DNA of 64,000 bases from assembly GCF_013283665.1 (NCBI RefSeq), contig NZ_JABEKU010000001.1:1674001-1738000 (forward strand), read 5' to 3'. A program made the position numbers and the translations under genes. Numbering within the stretch: position 1 is the first letter of the stretch; the number at the start of each line of letters is the position of its first letter. Under the pieces are notes generated by a model. The model ran no database searches and was not told where the DNA came from. It worked only from the letters and a program-made list of their open reading frames with translations. Positions 35,994-44,827 of the stretch are shown here, one piece after another. Source of the DNA: Ensifer sesbaniae. Lineage in GTDB: Bacteria > Pseudomonadota > Alphaproteobacteria > Rhizobiales > Rhizobiaceae.

Positions 35994-36833
35994 GTGCAGT
36001 TCAAAGAGCTGTCCTACGCCAACGCAAACGACCGGCGTCTGAAGCGCTGGTTCATCCGCTCCATCGAAGGCCTGTCGGGCCGCAACCGTTACGCAAAGCT
36101 CTACACGCGCTGGCGGTCCGACATCGTCGGCAAGAGCGATCGGGTCTTCGGCGAGATGCTGCAGCTCATCGATGTGAAGCTGCGCACCCAGGGCGAGTGG
36201 CCGCCGCGGCATTTGCCCGACACGCCGATCGTCATCGTCGCCAATCACCCGTTCGGCATCGGTGACGGCATCGCCGTATTGGCTCTCGCCGAACAGCTTG
36301 GCCGACCGTTCCGCGTCCTCATCAACAACGAACTGCTGAAGGTGCCGGAAATGGCGCCGTACTCCCTGCCGGTGTCGTTCGAGGAGACGAAGGAGGCGCT
36401 GGCCGTCAACATGGCGACGCGCCATGAGGCGTTGCGGCTGCTGAAGGAGGGCGTGACCATCGTGATCTTTCCCGCCGGCGGCGTCGCGACCGCGCCCAAG
36501 GGGTTTGGCCGTGCCGAGGACCTGCCCTGGAAGATCTTCCCGGCGAAACTGATCCAGGCGGCGCGCGCGAGTGTCATCCCGATCTACTTCGAGGGGCAGA
36601 ACGGTCCCATCTTCCATCTGGCGAGCAAGATTTCACTGACGCTGAGGCTGTCGCTACTGATCCGCGAGTTCCGCCGTCTGTCCGGCACGACGATCGCGGC
36701 GCGCATCGGCCGGGTTCTGACGCCCGAGGACCTCGGCGTCTGTAGTGATCGCAAGGATCTGCTGGCCCGCATCTATGACGCGGTCTTCTCCATGGCGCCG
36801 CCGCGCCGGCGGTTCATGCGGCGAGCCGGCTGA
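35994..36833 (+). CDS. PlsC-superfamily acyltransferase, HPFGIGD variant
   Basis: This 279-residue protein belongs to the lysophospholipid acyltransferase superfamily. The catalytic block is NHPFGIGDG (His85, Asp91). This is an HX5D spacing rather than the usual HX4D. The phosphate-binding block is VIFPAGGVAT instead of FPEGTRS, followed by VIPIYFEGQNGP. The pattern resembles the hemolysin-like or OlsF-type acyltransferase branch. The donor and acceptor are unknown. It starts with GTG at 35994, preceded by CGGAGAA. Confidence 0.82.
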   Translation: MQFKELSYANANDRRLKRWFIRSIEGLSGRNRYAKLYTRWRSDIVGKSDRVFGEMLQLIDVKLRTQGEWPPRHLPDTPIVIVANHPFGIGDGIAVLALAEQLGRPFRVLINNELLKVPEMAPYSLPVSFEETKEALAVNMATRHEALRLLKEGVTIVIFPAGGVATAPKGFGRAEDLPWKIFPAKLIQAARASVIPIYFEGQNGPIFHLASKISLTLRLSLLIREFRRLSGTTIAARIGRVLTPEDLGVCSDRKDLLARIYDAVFSMAPPRRRFMRRAG

Positions 36834-36865
36834 CGTAGCGTCAATCGCTTACCGTTACGCTGGGG

Positions 36866-37876
36866 TTAGTCCTGTGCTTCAGAGACGGCGCCCGGATTGG
36901 TGTTCGCGTCGTTGCCGCCGCTGCTGAGCAGCACTTCGACGTCCGTGTTGACGCCGGCCTTCACGGTGAAGTCCCGTTCGTAGATCTTGTCCTTGTAGCG
37001 CGCGACGGCGGAGTAGCTGCCTTCGAGCAGAACCAGCGTCGGGAAGGCGCCGTTTTCTTCATCCACCGTGTCGCCTGCCGACGTCAGGATCGTCCAGGCG
37101 GTGTTGGCAATGGCTTCGCCGCCCGGTTCCGACACCAGCTTGAGCGTCAGCTTGGCAGCGCGGTGCTGAATGGTCGCTTCCGTCAGCTTGCCGGCCTCGA
37201 CCTGGATGTCGGCGGCTGTCGAAGCGTTGGTCGCACCGTAGCTCGAGGTCACGTGATAGGTTCCGGCGCCGAGCCGGATCACCGTATTCGGCTTCACATC
37301 CGACATGATGAGCGCCCGCTCGCCGTCGCTTTTGGTATCTGCGGAATAAACGGAGAAGCTGAGTTCTGCCGGCGGTATGCGGACATCGCTGCCGGAGACG
37401 GCGTTCAGCTTGATGCCGCCTGCATCCAAGACCAGAGTCTGCTTTTCGAGCGTGCCTTCCTCGGGCACGCGGATCTTGCGCGTTGCTGAGGCGCGTCCGA
37501 AGGAAACGTTGACGAAGTAATCACCCGGTGCGACGTTGAATGCCGTCGAGCCGCCCTCCGACGTCGCCAGCAGCGGCAGCTTGCCGTCGCTTCCCGGGAT
37601 CGGGCTGAACACGCGCCAGGTCAGGCCGGCTTCGACGGGCGCGCCCTTCTCCGTGAGCAAGGCTTCGAGCTTGACATCCTTCAAGGTGCCTTCCGCGATC
37701 GGATCGGTCGTCATCGGGCTGAAGCCCGTAAGCTTCGGCATCTTGCGCGGGCCGGCGATCGAGGGAAAACTCTCGAAGGCCTGGGTCGCATCCTCGGCAC
37801 GCACACTTTCCGCGGCAGCGCCGGCGACAAGGATCGCGAGCCCGGTTCCGAGGAAAATACGAGAGCATGCACGCAT
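36866..37876 (-). CDS. Secreted beta-rich protein of unknown function
   Basis: This 336-residue protein has a signal peptide (MRACSRIFLGTGLAILVAGA, cleaved near SVRA-ED). The mature part is predicted to consist of repeated Ig-like or carboxypeptidase-regulatory-type beta domains. Recurrent patterns such as GDYFVNVSFGRASATRKI, GTYHVTSSYG and GSYSAVARYKDKIYERDFTVKAG resemble each other and suggest three repeats. There are no catalytic motifs. ATG is at 37874-37876. Homologous proteins seem common in Rhizobiales, but I know of no assigned function. Confidence 0.78.
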   Translation of the reverse strand: MRACSRIFLGTGLAILVAGAAAESVRAEDATQAFESFPSIAGPRKMPKLTGFSPMTTDPIAEGTLKDVKLEALLTEKGAPVEAGLTWRVFSPIPGSDGKLPLLATSEGGSTAFNVAPGDYFVNVSFGRASATRKIRVPEEGTLEKQTLVLDAGGIKLNAVSGSDVRIPPAELSFSVYSADTKSDGERALIMSDVKPNTVIRLGAGTYHVTSSYGATNASTAADIQVEAGKLTEATIQHRAAKLTLKLVSEPGGEAIANTAWTILTSAGDTVDEENGAFPTLVLLEGSYSAVARYKDKIYERDFTVKAGVNTDVEVLLSSGGNDANTNPGAVSEAQD

Positions 37877-37976
37877 GAGAGCAGTTGACTTCCTGACTGA
37901 GTGACTCCACTTGGGACGCCGATATGGCATTTTCGTGGCTTCCGATGCTGCGGCAAATTAGTGGAATTCATCCGAC

Positions 37977-38561
37977 ATGAAAACCGAAATTAAGCTTGTT
38001 GACTACCTTGCGTCCCGCCGCTCGATCCCCGCTTTCCAGATGGGCGAACCCGGCCCCAGCAGGGCCGAGGTCGAGGAGATGCTGAAGCTCGCCTCCCGTG
38101 TGCCGGATCACGGCAAGCTCGCTCCCTGGCGCTTCATCGTCTATCGCGGCGAGGAAAGGGCGCGCATCAGCGCCGAATTGAAGGCGCTGGCGCTGGCGGT
38201 AAAACCGGATCTTTCGGAGGAAATGATCAAGGTCGAGGAAACGCGGCTGACGCGGGCGCCGGTCGTCGTTGCCGTGGTCAGCAAGGCTGCGCCGCATTTC
38301 AAGATCCCGGAATGGGAGCAGTTGATGTCTGCCGGCGCCGTGTGTCTCAATCTGCTGATGGCCGCAAACGCACTCGGCTACGCCTCCAACTGGTTGACCG
38401 AATGGTTCGCCTTCGACGAACGCGCCTATCCCTTGCTGGGTGTCAATCCGGGTGAGAAACTTGCCGGCTTCATCCACATCGGTACCGCGATGGTGCCGCC
38501 GACGGAACGGCCGCGGCCGGAACTCGCCGAGATCGTCACCTGGGTCGGAGAGGACGCCTGA
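37977..38561 (+). CDS. Nitroreductase-family FMN oxidoreductase
   Basis: This 194-residue protein matches the nitroreductase family: the [13 protein letters not shown] start with the FMN-phosphate arginines, the [17 protein letters not shown] block, and the [24 protein letters not shown] helix. It is the YdjA-like short form. It reduces nitro or quinone-type compounds with NAD(P)H in vitro; the cellular role is unknown. Its stop overlaps the start of the next gene by one base (TGATG), so the pair is translationally coupled. Confidence 0.9.
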   Translation: MKTEIKLVDYLASRRSIPAFQMGEPGPSRAEVEEMLKLASRVPDHGKLAPWRFIVYRGEERARISAELKALALAVKPDLSEEMIKVEETRLTRAPVVVAVVSKAAPHFKIPEWEQLMSAGAVCLNLLMAANALGYASNWLTEWFAFDERAYPLLGVNPGEKLAGFIHIGTAMVPPTERPRPELAEIVTWVGEDA

Positions 38562-39163
38562 TGTTCTACGATACGGCCTCGAATCGTCACGGCCTGCCGC
38601 ATGACCCCTTCAAGGCCATCGTCTCGCCACGGCCGATCGGCTGGATCGGCACGCGCGGGGCCGACGACACGCTTAACCTCGCGCCCTATTCTTTCTTCAA
38701 CGCCATCAGTGATCGGCCAAAGCTCGTGATGTTCTCGTCCAGCGGCCACAAGGATACGGTCCGCAACATCGAGGCGACGGGTGAGTTCACGGCGAGCTTC
38801 GCCAGCCGCAATCTTGCCGAGGCTGTCAACAAGACGTCTGTTCCCGCACCGCATGGCGAGAGCGAATTCGAGATCGCCGGGCTTACTCCGGTCGATGGCA
38901 CCTTGGTGAATGCGCCGTACGTCGCCGAGGCTTTTGCTGCGCTCGAGTGCCGGATGACCGAGATGTTTCAACCAAAAAGCCTGGAAGGCGCGGTGACCGA
39001 CAACTATGTCGTCATCGGCCAGGTCGTCGGCATTCATATCCGAGAAGAAGCAATCCGCGACGGCCGCTTCGACATGGCGACGGTCAAGCCGCTCGCCCGT
39101 CTTGGTTACATGGATTATTGCGACGGTGGTGATGTCTTTCAGATGACCCGCCCGACGCGTTGA
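38561..39163 (+). CDS. Flavin reductase-like FMN-binding protein
   Basis: This 200-residue protein belongs to the flavin reductase-like split-barrel family. Typical segments are KAIVSPRPIGWIGTRGADDTLNLAPYSFFNAISDRPKLVMF and TGEFTASFASRNLAEAVNKTS. It binds FMN and can be an NAD(P)H:flavin reductase or a flavoredoxin. Coupling to the nitroreductase gene upstream suggests that the two flavoproteins work together. Confidence 0.9.
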   Translation: MFYDTASNRHGLPHDPFKAIVSPRPIGWIGTRGADDTLNLAPYSFFNAISDRPKLVMFSSSGHKDTVRNIEATGEFTASFASRNLAEAVNKTSVPAPHGESEFEIAGLTPVDGTLVNAPYVAEAFAALECRMTEMFQPKSLEGAVTDNYVVIGQVVGIHIREEAIRDGRFDMATVKPLARLGYMDYCDGGDVFQMTRPTR

Positions 39164-39190
39164 GACCCGAGACTTTGGCCGCGTGATGGG

Positions 39191-39889
39191 TCACGCGTTG
39201 CTTAGAATGGCTGCCTGTTCGACCGAGTTGCAGACGACCGAGGCAAAACCGTTGTCACGGCTCTGCGATCGCACCCACCGTGCCGCGGCTTCGTCAGGGG
39301 TGGCAGGCAATACTTCATAGGCGGGCACGCCGGCTTCGAACGCCCTCAGGACCACATTCGCGCGTCCGGTGAGGATCGGCGCTGCGACGCGCTGATGGCG
39401 AGCGCTGGTCGGCTCCTGACAACCTACGGACTTTGCCAGCGCTAAGCCATTGAAGATCAGAGCCTTCAGGCGGGGCGACGAGTCCGTCAGCGGATGGGGC
39501 GACAAGAATCCCTCCGGCGAACCGCCGTATTCTCCATAGATCCGGATAGGATTGGGCGCGGTGCCGTTGGCGGCTTCCGCAACCCGCAGCATCACATCGA
39601 GCTGCTGTATATCGGCACGCCCACGACATCCGGAAAGCACGATGCCGTCGGCACCGCTATCGAGCAGCTGTTGCAACGCGTCTTCGCTCAGCCGCTCCAG
39701 CGGTCCGACGCGCGCGAGAAGCGCGAAGGTGCGGCCTGCCAAACCTGCCATTCCGGCAAGCGTATCGGTGTCGGAACCAATATCCACGATGATACCGGCG
39801 AGCGCATTGAGTGCAACGATGTCCATGGCCGGGAGGGCGCTTTTGACGATCAGCAGCGGCTTCATGGTTTGGGAGCGGTTAACAGACAT
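39191..39889 (-). CDS. CitE/HpcH-like aldolase-fold protein, reduced
   Basis: This 232-residue protein looks like a shortened member of the HpcH/HpaI aldolase and citrate lyase beta family. Supporting segments are ALNALAGIIVDIGSD, ALLARVGPLERLSEDALQQLLDSGADGIVLSGC and a C-terminal SARHQRVAAPILTGRANVVLRAF resembling the family end. Several canonical residues, such as the paired Arg and metal-binding Glu/Asp of CitE, are not evident, so activity is doubtful. ATG at 39889 is used; ATG at 39865 (MKPLLIVKS) may be the real start. Confidence 0.65.
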   Translation of the reverse strand: MSVNRSQTMKPLLIVKSALPAMDIVALNALAGIIVDIGSDTDTLAGMAGLAGRTFALLARVGPLERLSEDALQQLLDSGADGIVLSGCRGRADIQQLDVMLRVAEAANGTAPNPIRIYGEYGGSPEGFLSPHPLTDSSPRLKALIFNGLALAKSVGCQEPTSARHQRVAAPILTGRANVVLRAFEAGVPAYEVLPATPDEAAARWVRSQSRDNGFASVVCNSVEQAAILSNA

Positions 39890-39963
39890 GGTGAACCAAT
39901 CTTAAACCTTTGCCCGCTAGGGTTTGAACATCGGTGGCATTGGCGTGGTCTAGTGGGGCGTAG

Positions 39964-41100
39964 GTGATCATACAAGCATTTCTTCGCTGGGTGGAAACGG
40001 CGAGAACGGGTGAGCGCACCCGCGCCGCCAGTGCGCTTGGTCGCGCCTATGTCGATGCGCAGATGAATGGCCTGGATCGCCGCGCCGCGGAGATGGCGAT
40101 GACCTTCCTGCTCGATGACCCGTCGCCAAAGGTTCGGCACGCACTTGCCGATGCGCTTTGCGGCTGCTCGTCCGTTCCGCGCGCCATTATTCTCGGCCTC
40201 GCCGAGGACCAGCCTGAAATTGCCTATGTCGTCATATCCCGCTCGCCGGTCTTGACGGATGAGGACCTCGTCGACCTTGCGGCCAGAGGAACGCTCGAAA
40301 CACGGGCTCTGATCGCCGCGCGCAGCTTCGTCTCCCGTGCCGTATCGGCCGCGATCGCCGAAATCGGCGGCGAGGAAGAAATTCTGATCCTCCTGGAAAA
40401 CGCGGGCGCCAACCTGTCGCGCCGGTCGTTGAAACGCATCGCCGAGCGACTTGGCTGTTCCGCGGCCGTGCGTGACCTGTTGCTTGCACGGCCGGACCTG
40501 CCGAGCGACGCCCGCCACGCGCTGGTGGAAGAGGTGGGCGCGGCACTGGCCGCCTTCGGCCTGGTGCAGACGGCGATCGGAGAAGCCCGGGGCCGGCGGA
40601 TCACCCGGGAAGCCTGCGACATCGCTGCCGTCGGCATGGCCGGCACGCTGGCGGTGGAGGAATTGCCTGGCCTCGTGGCACATCTGCGCGAGACCGGGCG
40701 CCTGACCCCAGCCTTCCTGCTCCATGCGCTCGTTACCGGCCGCGCGGAATTTTTCTCGGCGGCAATCGTCGATCTCTCCGGCGTTTGCGAAAAGCGCGTG
40801 CGCTCCATCCTCTCCGGCGGCCGCATTCATTCGATCCGCGCCCTGTTCGAAAGCGCCGGCCTCGGCCATGATGTCAGCGAAACCTTCGCTGCGGCCGTGC
40901 TTCTCTGGCGCCAGGATGCTTCAGCCGGAAACGACAGTGTCGCTTCCGTTTCCGCAGCACTGCTTGCACGCCTTCGGAATGCGCGGACATCGTCGCCGGT
41001 CAATTCTGCGATGATCGACCTGCTCGAGCGCCTGGCATTTGCCGAGGAGCGGCAGTCGGCCCGCGACTACGCGGAACTCGCGGCGCGACAGGCCGCGTGA
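39964..41100 (+). CDS. DUF2336 domain protein
   Basis: This 378-residue, mostly alpha-helical protein matches DUF2336, a family of HEAT-like helical repeats found in alphaproteobacteria. Typical segments are AEMAMTFLLDDPSPKVRHALADAL, PVLTDEDLVDLAARG and RRSLKRIAERLG. It starts with GTG at 39964, which is the only suitable start near the beginning of the frame. Function is unknown; some relatives are annotated near two-component or cell-cycle genes. Confidence 0.85.
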   Translation: MIIQAFLRWVETARTGERTRAASALGRAYVDAQMNGLDRRAAEMAMTFLLDDPSPKVRHALADALCGCSSVPRAIILGLAEDQPEIAYVVISRSPVLTDEDLVDLAARGTLETRALIAARSFVSRAVSAAIAEIGGEEEILILLENAGANLSRRSLKRIAERLGCSAAVRDLLLARPDLPSDARHALVEEVGAALAAFGLVQTAIGEARGRRITREACDIAAVGMAGTLAVEELPGLVAHLRETGRLTPAFLLHALVTGRAEFFSAAIVDLSGVCEKRVRSILSGGRIHSIRALFESAGLGHDVSETFAAAVLLWRQDASAGNDSVASVSAALLARLRNARTSSPVNSAMIDLLERLAFAEERQSARDYAELAARQAA

Positions 41101-41268
41101 CTTTGGTTGCGGTCGATTGCGTCCCGCAGCGTCTCCATCTACTTCTCCGCAGGCGCTCCGGCGACCGGCGCACCTCCGGTAGTACGAAGGCCGCCGCAAC
41201 CGTCGCTGTGACCGGTATAGGAAATCGCCGTTTCCGGCGCGACTGCCCGCGGACAACCTGCTGAAAGC

Positions 41269-41688
41269 TCATTTCTCGTTGGTGAACCGGCGGGCGACCC
41301 AGGAATAACCGTCTTCGATGTAGTGCACCGGCTTTGTGACGATGGCCTTGAGCTTTTCCCGATCCGGGATGGCACCCGACAGGAAGGCCAGTGTCCGTTT
41401 CGGCAAGGTTGGTTCAGGCTCCGGCTCCGCCACCTGCGAGGGCGGCATCCGGCTCTGCTGGGAGCCGGCCGGTGGCGGCGTCAAGTCGGCGAGGGTCGGG
41501 CTGGAGCTTTCGCAAACGGCGACGACGACCGGATAGTTTGCGTTCGAGAACTTTGGCAATTGCGCCTGCGAGTCCGTGTCGCATTGGGCGATAGACGGCC
41601 ATGTGCCGTTGACCGTCGAGATGTACTGGCATTGGCTGACATCGTGGTCGCAGCCGAGAATGGTCATGACAATCAGCGCCGCTTGCAT
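41269..41688 (-). CDS. Hypothetical exported protein, 139 residues
   Basis: The protein starts with a short hydrophobic segment (MQAALIVMTILGC) that could be a signal or lipoprotein-like sequence. A cysteine-containing region follows (CDHDVSQCQYIS, QCDTDSQ, VAVCESS), then a proline-rich linker and a basic C-terminus. I do not recognise the family. ATG is at 41686-41688. The 168 bases between it and the DUF2336 stop show no confident gene. Confidence 0.6.
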   Translation of the reverse strand: MQAALIVMTILGCDHDVSQCQYISTVNGTWPSIAQCDTDSQAQLPKFSNANYPVVVAVCESSSPTLADLTPPPAGSQQSRMPPSQVAEPEPEPTLPKRTLAFLSGAIPDREKLKAIVTKPVHYIEDGYSWVARRFTNEK

Positions 41689-41913
41689 GGTGTTCCTGTC
41701 GTTGGTCCCTGGAGCTTGTGAGGGATCAACCTATGCCTGTGCGATTCTCTCCGAATTGCGGCGGAGCAGCGGGTGGCGCGGAACAAATTGTTTCGGCCCG
41801 TTAGCCGGATTGATAAGGCGGGACCGGCGTCTGCGTCATTTGACGTATTGGCTGGCGGAAAAGCTGACACTAACGTCCGGCAGAAATAGCTGAGATCGAG
41901 AAGGACGAAACAA

Positions 41914-42384
41914 GTGCCTGCCGTAACCATAGCCCTGGAGTCGCCGCGCCAAGCTCAGGTCGTGCGTCTATTGGAACTCTCCGACGCCTATGCCGCTTCG
42001 CTCTATCCCGCCGAGAGCAATCATATGATCGACTTGTCGAGCCTGGAGCAGCCTGGAGTTTCCTTCTATGTGGCACGGCGTGACGGCGACATCGTCGGTT
42101 GCTGTGCCCTGGTGAAAGCCGACGACGGCACGGCAGAGATCAAGCGCATGTTCGTCGATCCGGGGGCGAGGGGGCTGAAGATCGGCAAGCTGTTGCTGCA
42201 GGCGCTGGAGGCACGCGCGGGTGAACTCGGATATACGGCAATTCGCCTCGAAACCGGCATCTACCAGCCCGAGGCGATCGGGCTTTACAAGGCGGCCGCC
42301 TATGTCGAGCGTCCGCCCTTTGGTGGCTACCAGCCGGATCCGCTGAGTCTGTTCATGGAAAAGCCCGTTCGCCGGGCGGTATGA
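41914..42384 (+). CDS. GNAT-family N-acetyltransferase
   Basis: This 156-residue acetyltransferase shows the GNAT order: a beta hairpin with DIVGCCALVKADDGTAEIKRMFVDP, the acetyl-CoA pyrophosphate loop ARGLKIGKLLLQALE, and a C-terminal ETGIYQPEAIGLYKAAAYVERPPFGGY motif. Substrate is unknown. It starts with GTG at 41914, preceded by GAGAAGGAC. It converges on parE, with a terminator between them. Confidence 0.9.
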   Translation: MPAVTIALESPRQAQVVRLLELSDAYAASLYPAESNHMIDLSSLEQPGVSFYVARRDGDIVGCCALVKADDGTAEIKRMFVDPGARGLKIGKLLLQALEARAGELGYTAIRLETGIYQPEAIGLYKAAAYVERPPFGGYQPDPLSLFMEKPVRRAV

Positions 42385-42411
42385 TCTCGGCTCGCCGAAC
42401 CGCGATGCGCT

Positions 42412-42444
42412 GAAAACCAAAACGGCAGCACTCGTGCCGCCGTT
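42412..42444 (-). terminator. Terminator between parE and the GNAT gene
   Basis: AACGGCAGCAC and GTGCCGCCGTT form an 11-bp stem with one mismatch. On the minus strand it is followed by TTTTGGTTTT, fitting termination of parE 72 bases after its stop. Confidence 0.75.
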
Positions 42445-42515
42445 CTCGATCTCGATCGCTGAGCGGTGGAGTGCGACGCGCAAGAACGTCACGCGTCTTC
42501 GCGTCCATCCCGCGA

Positions 42516-44576
42516 TCAGATGTCCAGGTTCTCGGCGAACACGGCGCGCTCCTGGATGAAGCGGAAGCGGGCGTCGGCCTTCGTGCCCATGAGATTGTCC
42601 ACCGCCTCGCGCGTGCCCTCGAAGTCGATCTCGTCGATCTCGACCTTCAGCAGCGTGCGATGGGCCGGGTCCATCGTCGTTTCCTTGAGCTGCGCGGGCA
42701 GCATTTCGCCAAGACCCTTGAAGCGACCGATCTCGACCTTGCCGCGGCCGGCAAATTCGGTGCGCATCAGCTCTTCGCGATGCGCGTCGTCGCGGGCATA
42801 GAGCGTCTTCGAGCCCTGGCTGATGCGGTAGAGCGGCGGTACGGCGAGATAGAGGTGGCCGCCGCGGATCAGCTCCGGCATCTCCTGGTAGAAGAAGGTG
42901 ATCAGCAGCGAGGCGATATGCGCGCCGTCGACGTCGGCGTCGGTCATGATGATGACGCGCTCGTAGCGGAGATCCTCGCCGCGATACTTGGTTCTCGTGC
43001 CGCAGCCGAGGGCCTGGACGAGATCGGCGATCTGCTGGTTGGCGCTGAGCTTTTCGCGGCCCGCACTCGCGACGTTGAGGATCTTGCCGCGCAGCGGCAG
43101 GATCGCCTGGTTGGAGCGGTTGCGCGCCTGCTTTGCCGATCCGCCTGCCGAATCCCCTTCGACGATGAAGAGTTCGGCGCCTTCTGCGGTGTTCTGCGAG
43201 CAGTCCGCCAGCTTGCCGGGTAGGCGGAGCTTACGCACCGCCGTCTTGCGGTTGACTTCCTTCTCCTTGCGCCGGCGCACGCGCTCTTCGGCGCGCTCGA
43301 TCACCCAGTCGAGCAGCTTGGCGGCTTCTCCCGGATTGTCGGCCAGATAGTGATCGAAGGGGTCACGAAGCGCGTTTTCGACGATGCGCTGCGCCTCGAC
43401 CGTCGCAAGCTTGTCCTTCGTCTGGCCGACGAACTCCGGTTCGCGGATGAAGACCGACAGCATGCCAGCCGCCGAGATCATCACGTCGTCGGTGGTGATG
43501 ATCGCCGCCCGCTTGTTCTGCGTCAGTTCGGCATAGCTCTTCAGGCCCTTGGTCAGCGCGATGCGGAAACCCGCCTCATGCGTGCCGCCCTCGGGCGTCG
43601 GGATGGTGTTGCAGTAGGAATGCACCTGCTGGTCGCCGCCGTACCAGGTGACGGCCCATTCGAGCGAGCCGTGCCCGTTCGCTTTCTCCGACTTGCCGGC
43701 GAAGATCTCGCGGGTGACGGTGAACTCCTTGCCGAGCGTCGCGGCGAGGTAGTCCTTCAGGCCGCCCGGGAAGTGGAAGACGGCCTTGTCCGGGATTTCG
43801 GAGCCTTCTTGCAGGAGCGACGGATCGCAGGACCAGCGGATCTCGACGCCGCCGAAGAGATAGGCCTTCGAGCGCGCCATGCGGAACAGCCGCCCGGGCT
43901 CGAAATGTGCGTGCGGCCCGAAGATATCCGGGTCCGGATGGAAGCGAACGCGGGTGCCGCGGCGGTTGTGCACGTCGCCGAGTTCTTCGAGCCCGCCCTG
44001 CGGAATGCCGCGGGAGAAGCGCTGGCGATAGAGCTTGCGGTTGCGGGCGACCTCGACTTCGAGCGCATCGGACAGCGCGTTGACGACGGAAACGCCCACG
44101 CCGTGAAGACCGCCCGAGGTTTCGTAGGCCTTGCCATCGAACTTGCCGCCGGCATGCAGCACCGTCATGACGACTTCGAGCGTCGACTTGCCCGGGAATT
44201 TCGGATGGTTCTCGACCGGGATACCGCGGCCGTTATCGGTCACGGTCAGGAAGCCGTCGGCATCGAGGTTGACTTCGATGAAGTTCGCGTGGCCGGCGAC
44301 CGCTTCGTCCATCGAGTTGTCGATGACTTCGGCGAAGAGGTGGTGCAGCGCCTTCTCGTCGGTGCCGCCGATATACATGCCCGGACGACGACGAACCGGC
44401 TCCAGACCCTCGAGCACCTCGATCGCCGAAGCGTCATAGTCGCTGCCATCACTGCCTTTCGGCGCAGGGCGCGGCTCTTCGCGCGCGACTGGTGCCGCTG
44501 GCACCGCCGGCTTGGCGCTCGGCTGTGCAGGCTTCGGTTGCTCGGGCATTGAAAAGAGGTCGCTGTTGTCGTCCAT
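42516..44576 (-). CDS. parE: DNA topoisomerase IV subunit B
   Basis: This 686-residue type IIA topoisomerase B subunit supplies the ATPase and TOPRIM domains for chromosome decatenation. The GHKL ATPase region shows EVIDNSMDEAVAGHA, VTDNGRGIPVENHPK and GGLHGVGVSVVNALS. The transducer follows, then TOPRIM (ELFIVEGDSAGGSAKQARNR and IIMTDADVDGAHIASLL) and the C-terminal GRFKGLGEMLPAQLKETTMDP. ParE rather than GyrB is inferred from length and the absence of a TOPRIM insert. An N-terminal Pro/Ala-rich tail of about 45 residues precedes the ATPase. ATG is at 44574-44576. Confidence 0.93.
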   Translation of the reverse strand: MDDNSDLFSMPEQPKPAQPSAKPAVPAAPVAREEPRPAPKGSDGSDYDASAIEVLEGLEPVRRRPGMYIGGTDEKALHHLFAEVIDNSMDEAVAGHANFIEVNLDADGFLTVTDNGRGIPVENHPKFPGKSTLEVVMTVLHAGGKFDGKAYETSGGLHGVGVSVVNALSDALEVEVARNRKLYRQRFSRGIPQGGLEELGDVHNRRGTRVRFHPDPDIFGPHAHFEPGRLFRMARSKAYLFGGVEIRWSCDPSLLQEGSEIPDKAVFHFPGGLKDYLAATLGKEFTVTREIFAGKSEKANGHGSLEWAVTWYGGDQQVHSYCNTIPTPEGGTHEAGFRIALTKGLKSYAELTQNKRAAIITTDDVMISAAGMLSVFIREPEFVGQTKDKLATVEAQRIVENALRDPFDHYLADNPGEAAKLLDWVIERAEERVRRRKEKEVNRKTAVRKLRLPGKLADCSQNTAEGAELFIVEGDSAGGSAKQARNRSNQAILPLRGKILNVASAGREKLSANQQIADLVQALGCGTRTKYRGEDLRYERVIIMTDADVDGAHIASLLITFFYQEMPELIRGGHLYLAVPPLYRISQGSKTLYARDDAHREELMRTEFAGRGKVEIGRFKGLGEMLPAQLKETTMDPAHRTLLKVEIDEIDFEGTREAVDNLMGTKADARFRFIQERAVFAENLDI

Positions 44577-44827
44577 GGGGCCGTTCGGGTCGTTCCTGTC
44601 GTCTGGGGATGCCGGAGGCCATAGCAAGACCTCGGCTTTGCCGCCATCCCCCGGCGGTCGAATCACCTGAATTCTGCCAGACTCTCACGGGATACGCGAA
44701 CAAAAGGAGAATTCAGGCGTCGGCCGGGGCGAAATCCCGCCTTCATGGCCATGTCACGGAGCAAGTGTTGCTTTGGCGTCCGGGCGATGGCAAGTCTTTC
44801 GGCGAACGAGGGAGCCCGTCATTGGCC

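Noticed and set aside
41139-41375. 78-codon minus-strand frame ending downstream of the 139-residue hypothetical gene
   Set aside because: Its C-terminal part looks somewhat protein-like, but the only start lies inside the neighbouring gene in another frame and there is no local start codon or binding site.
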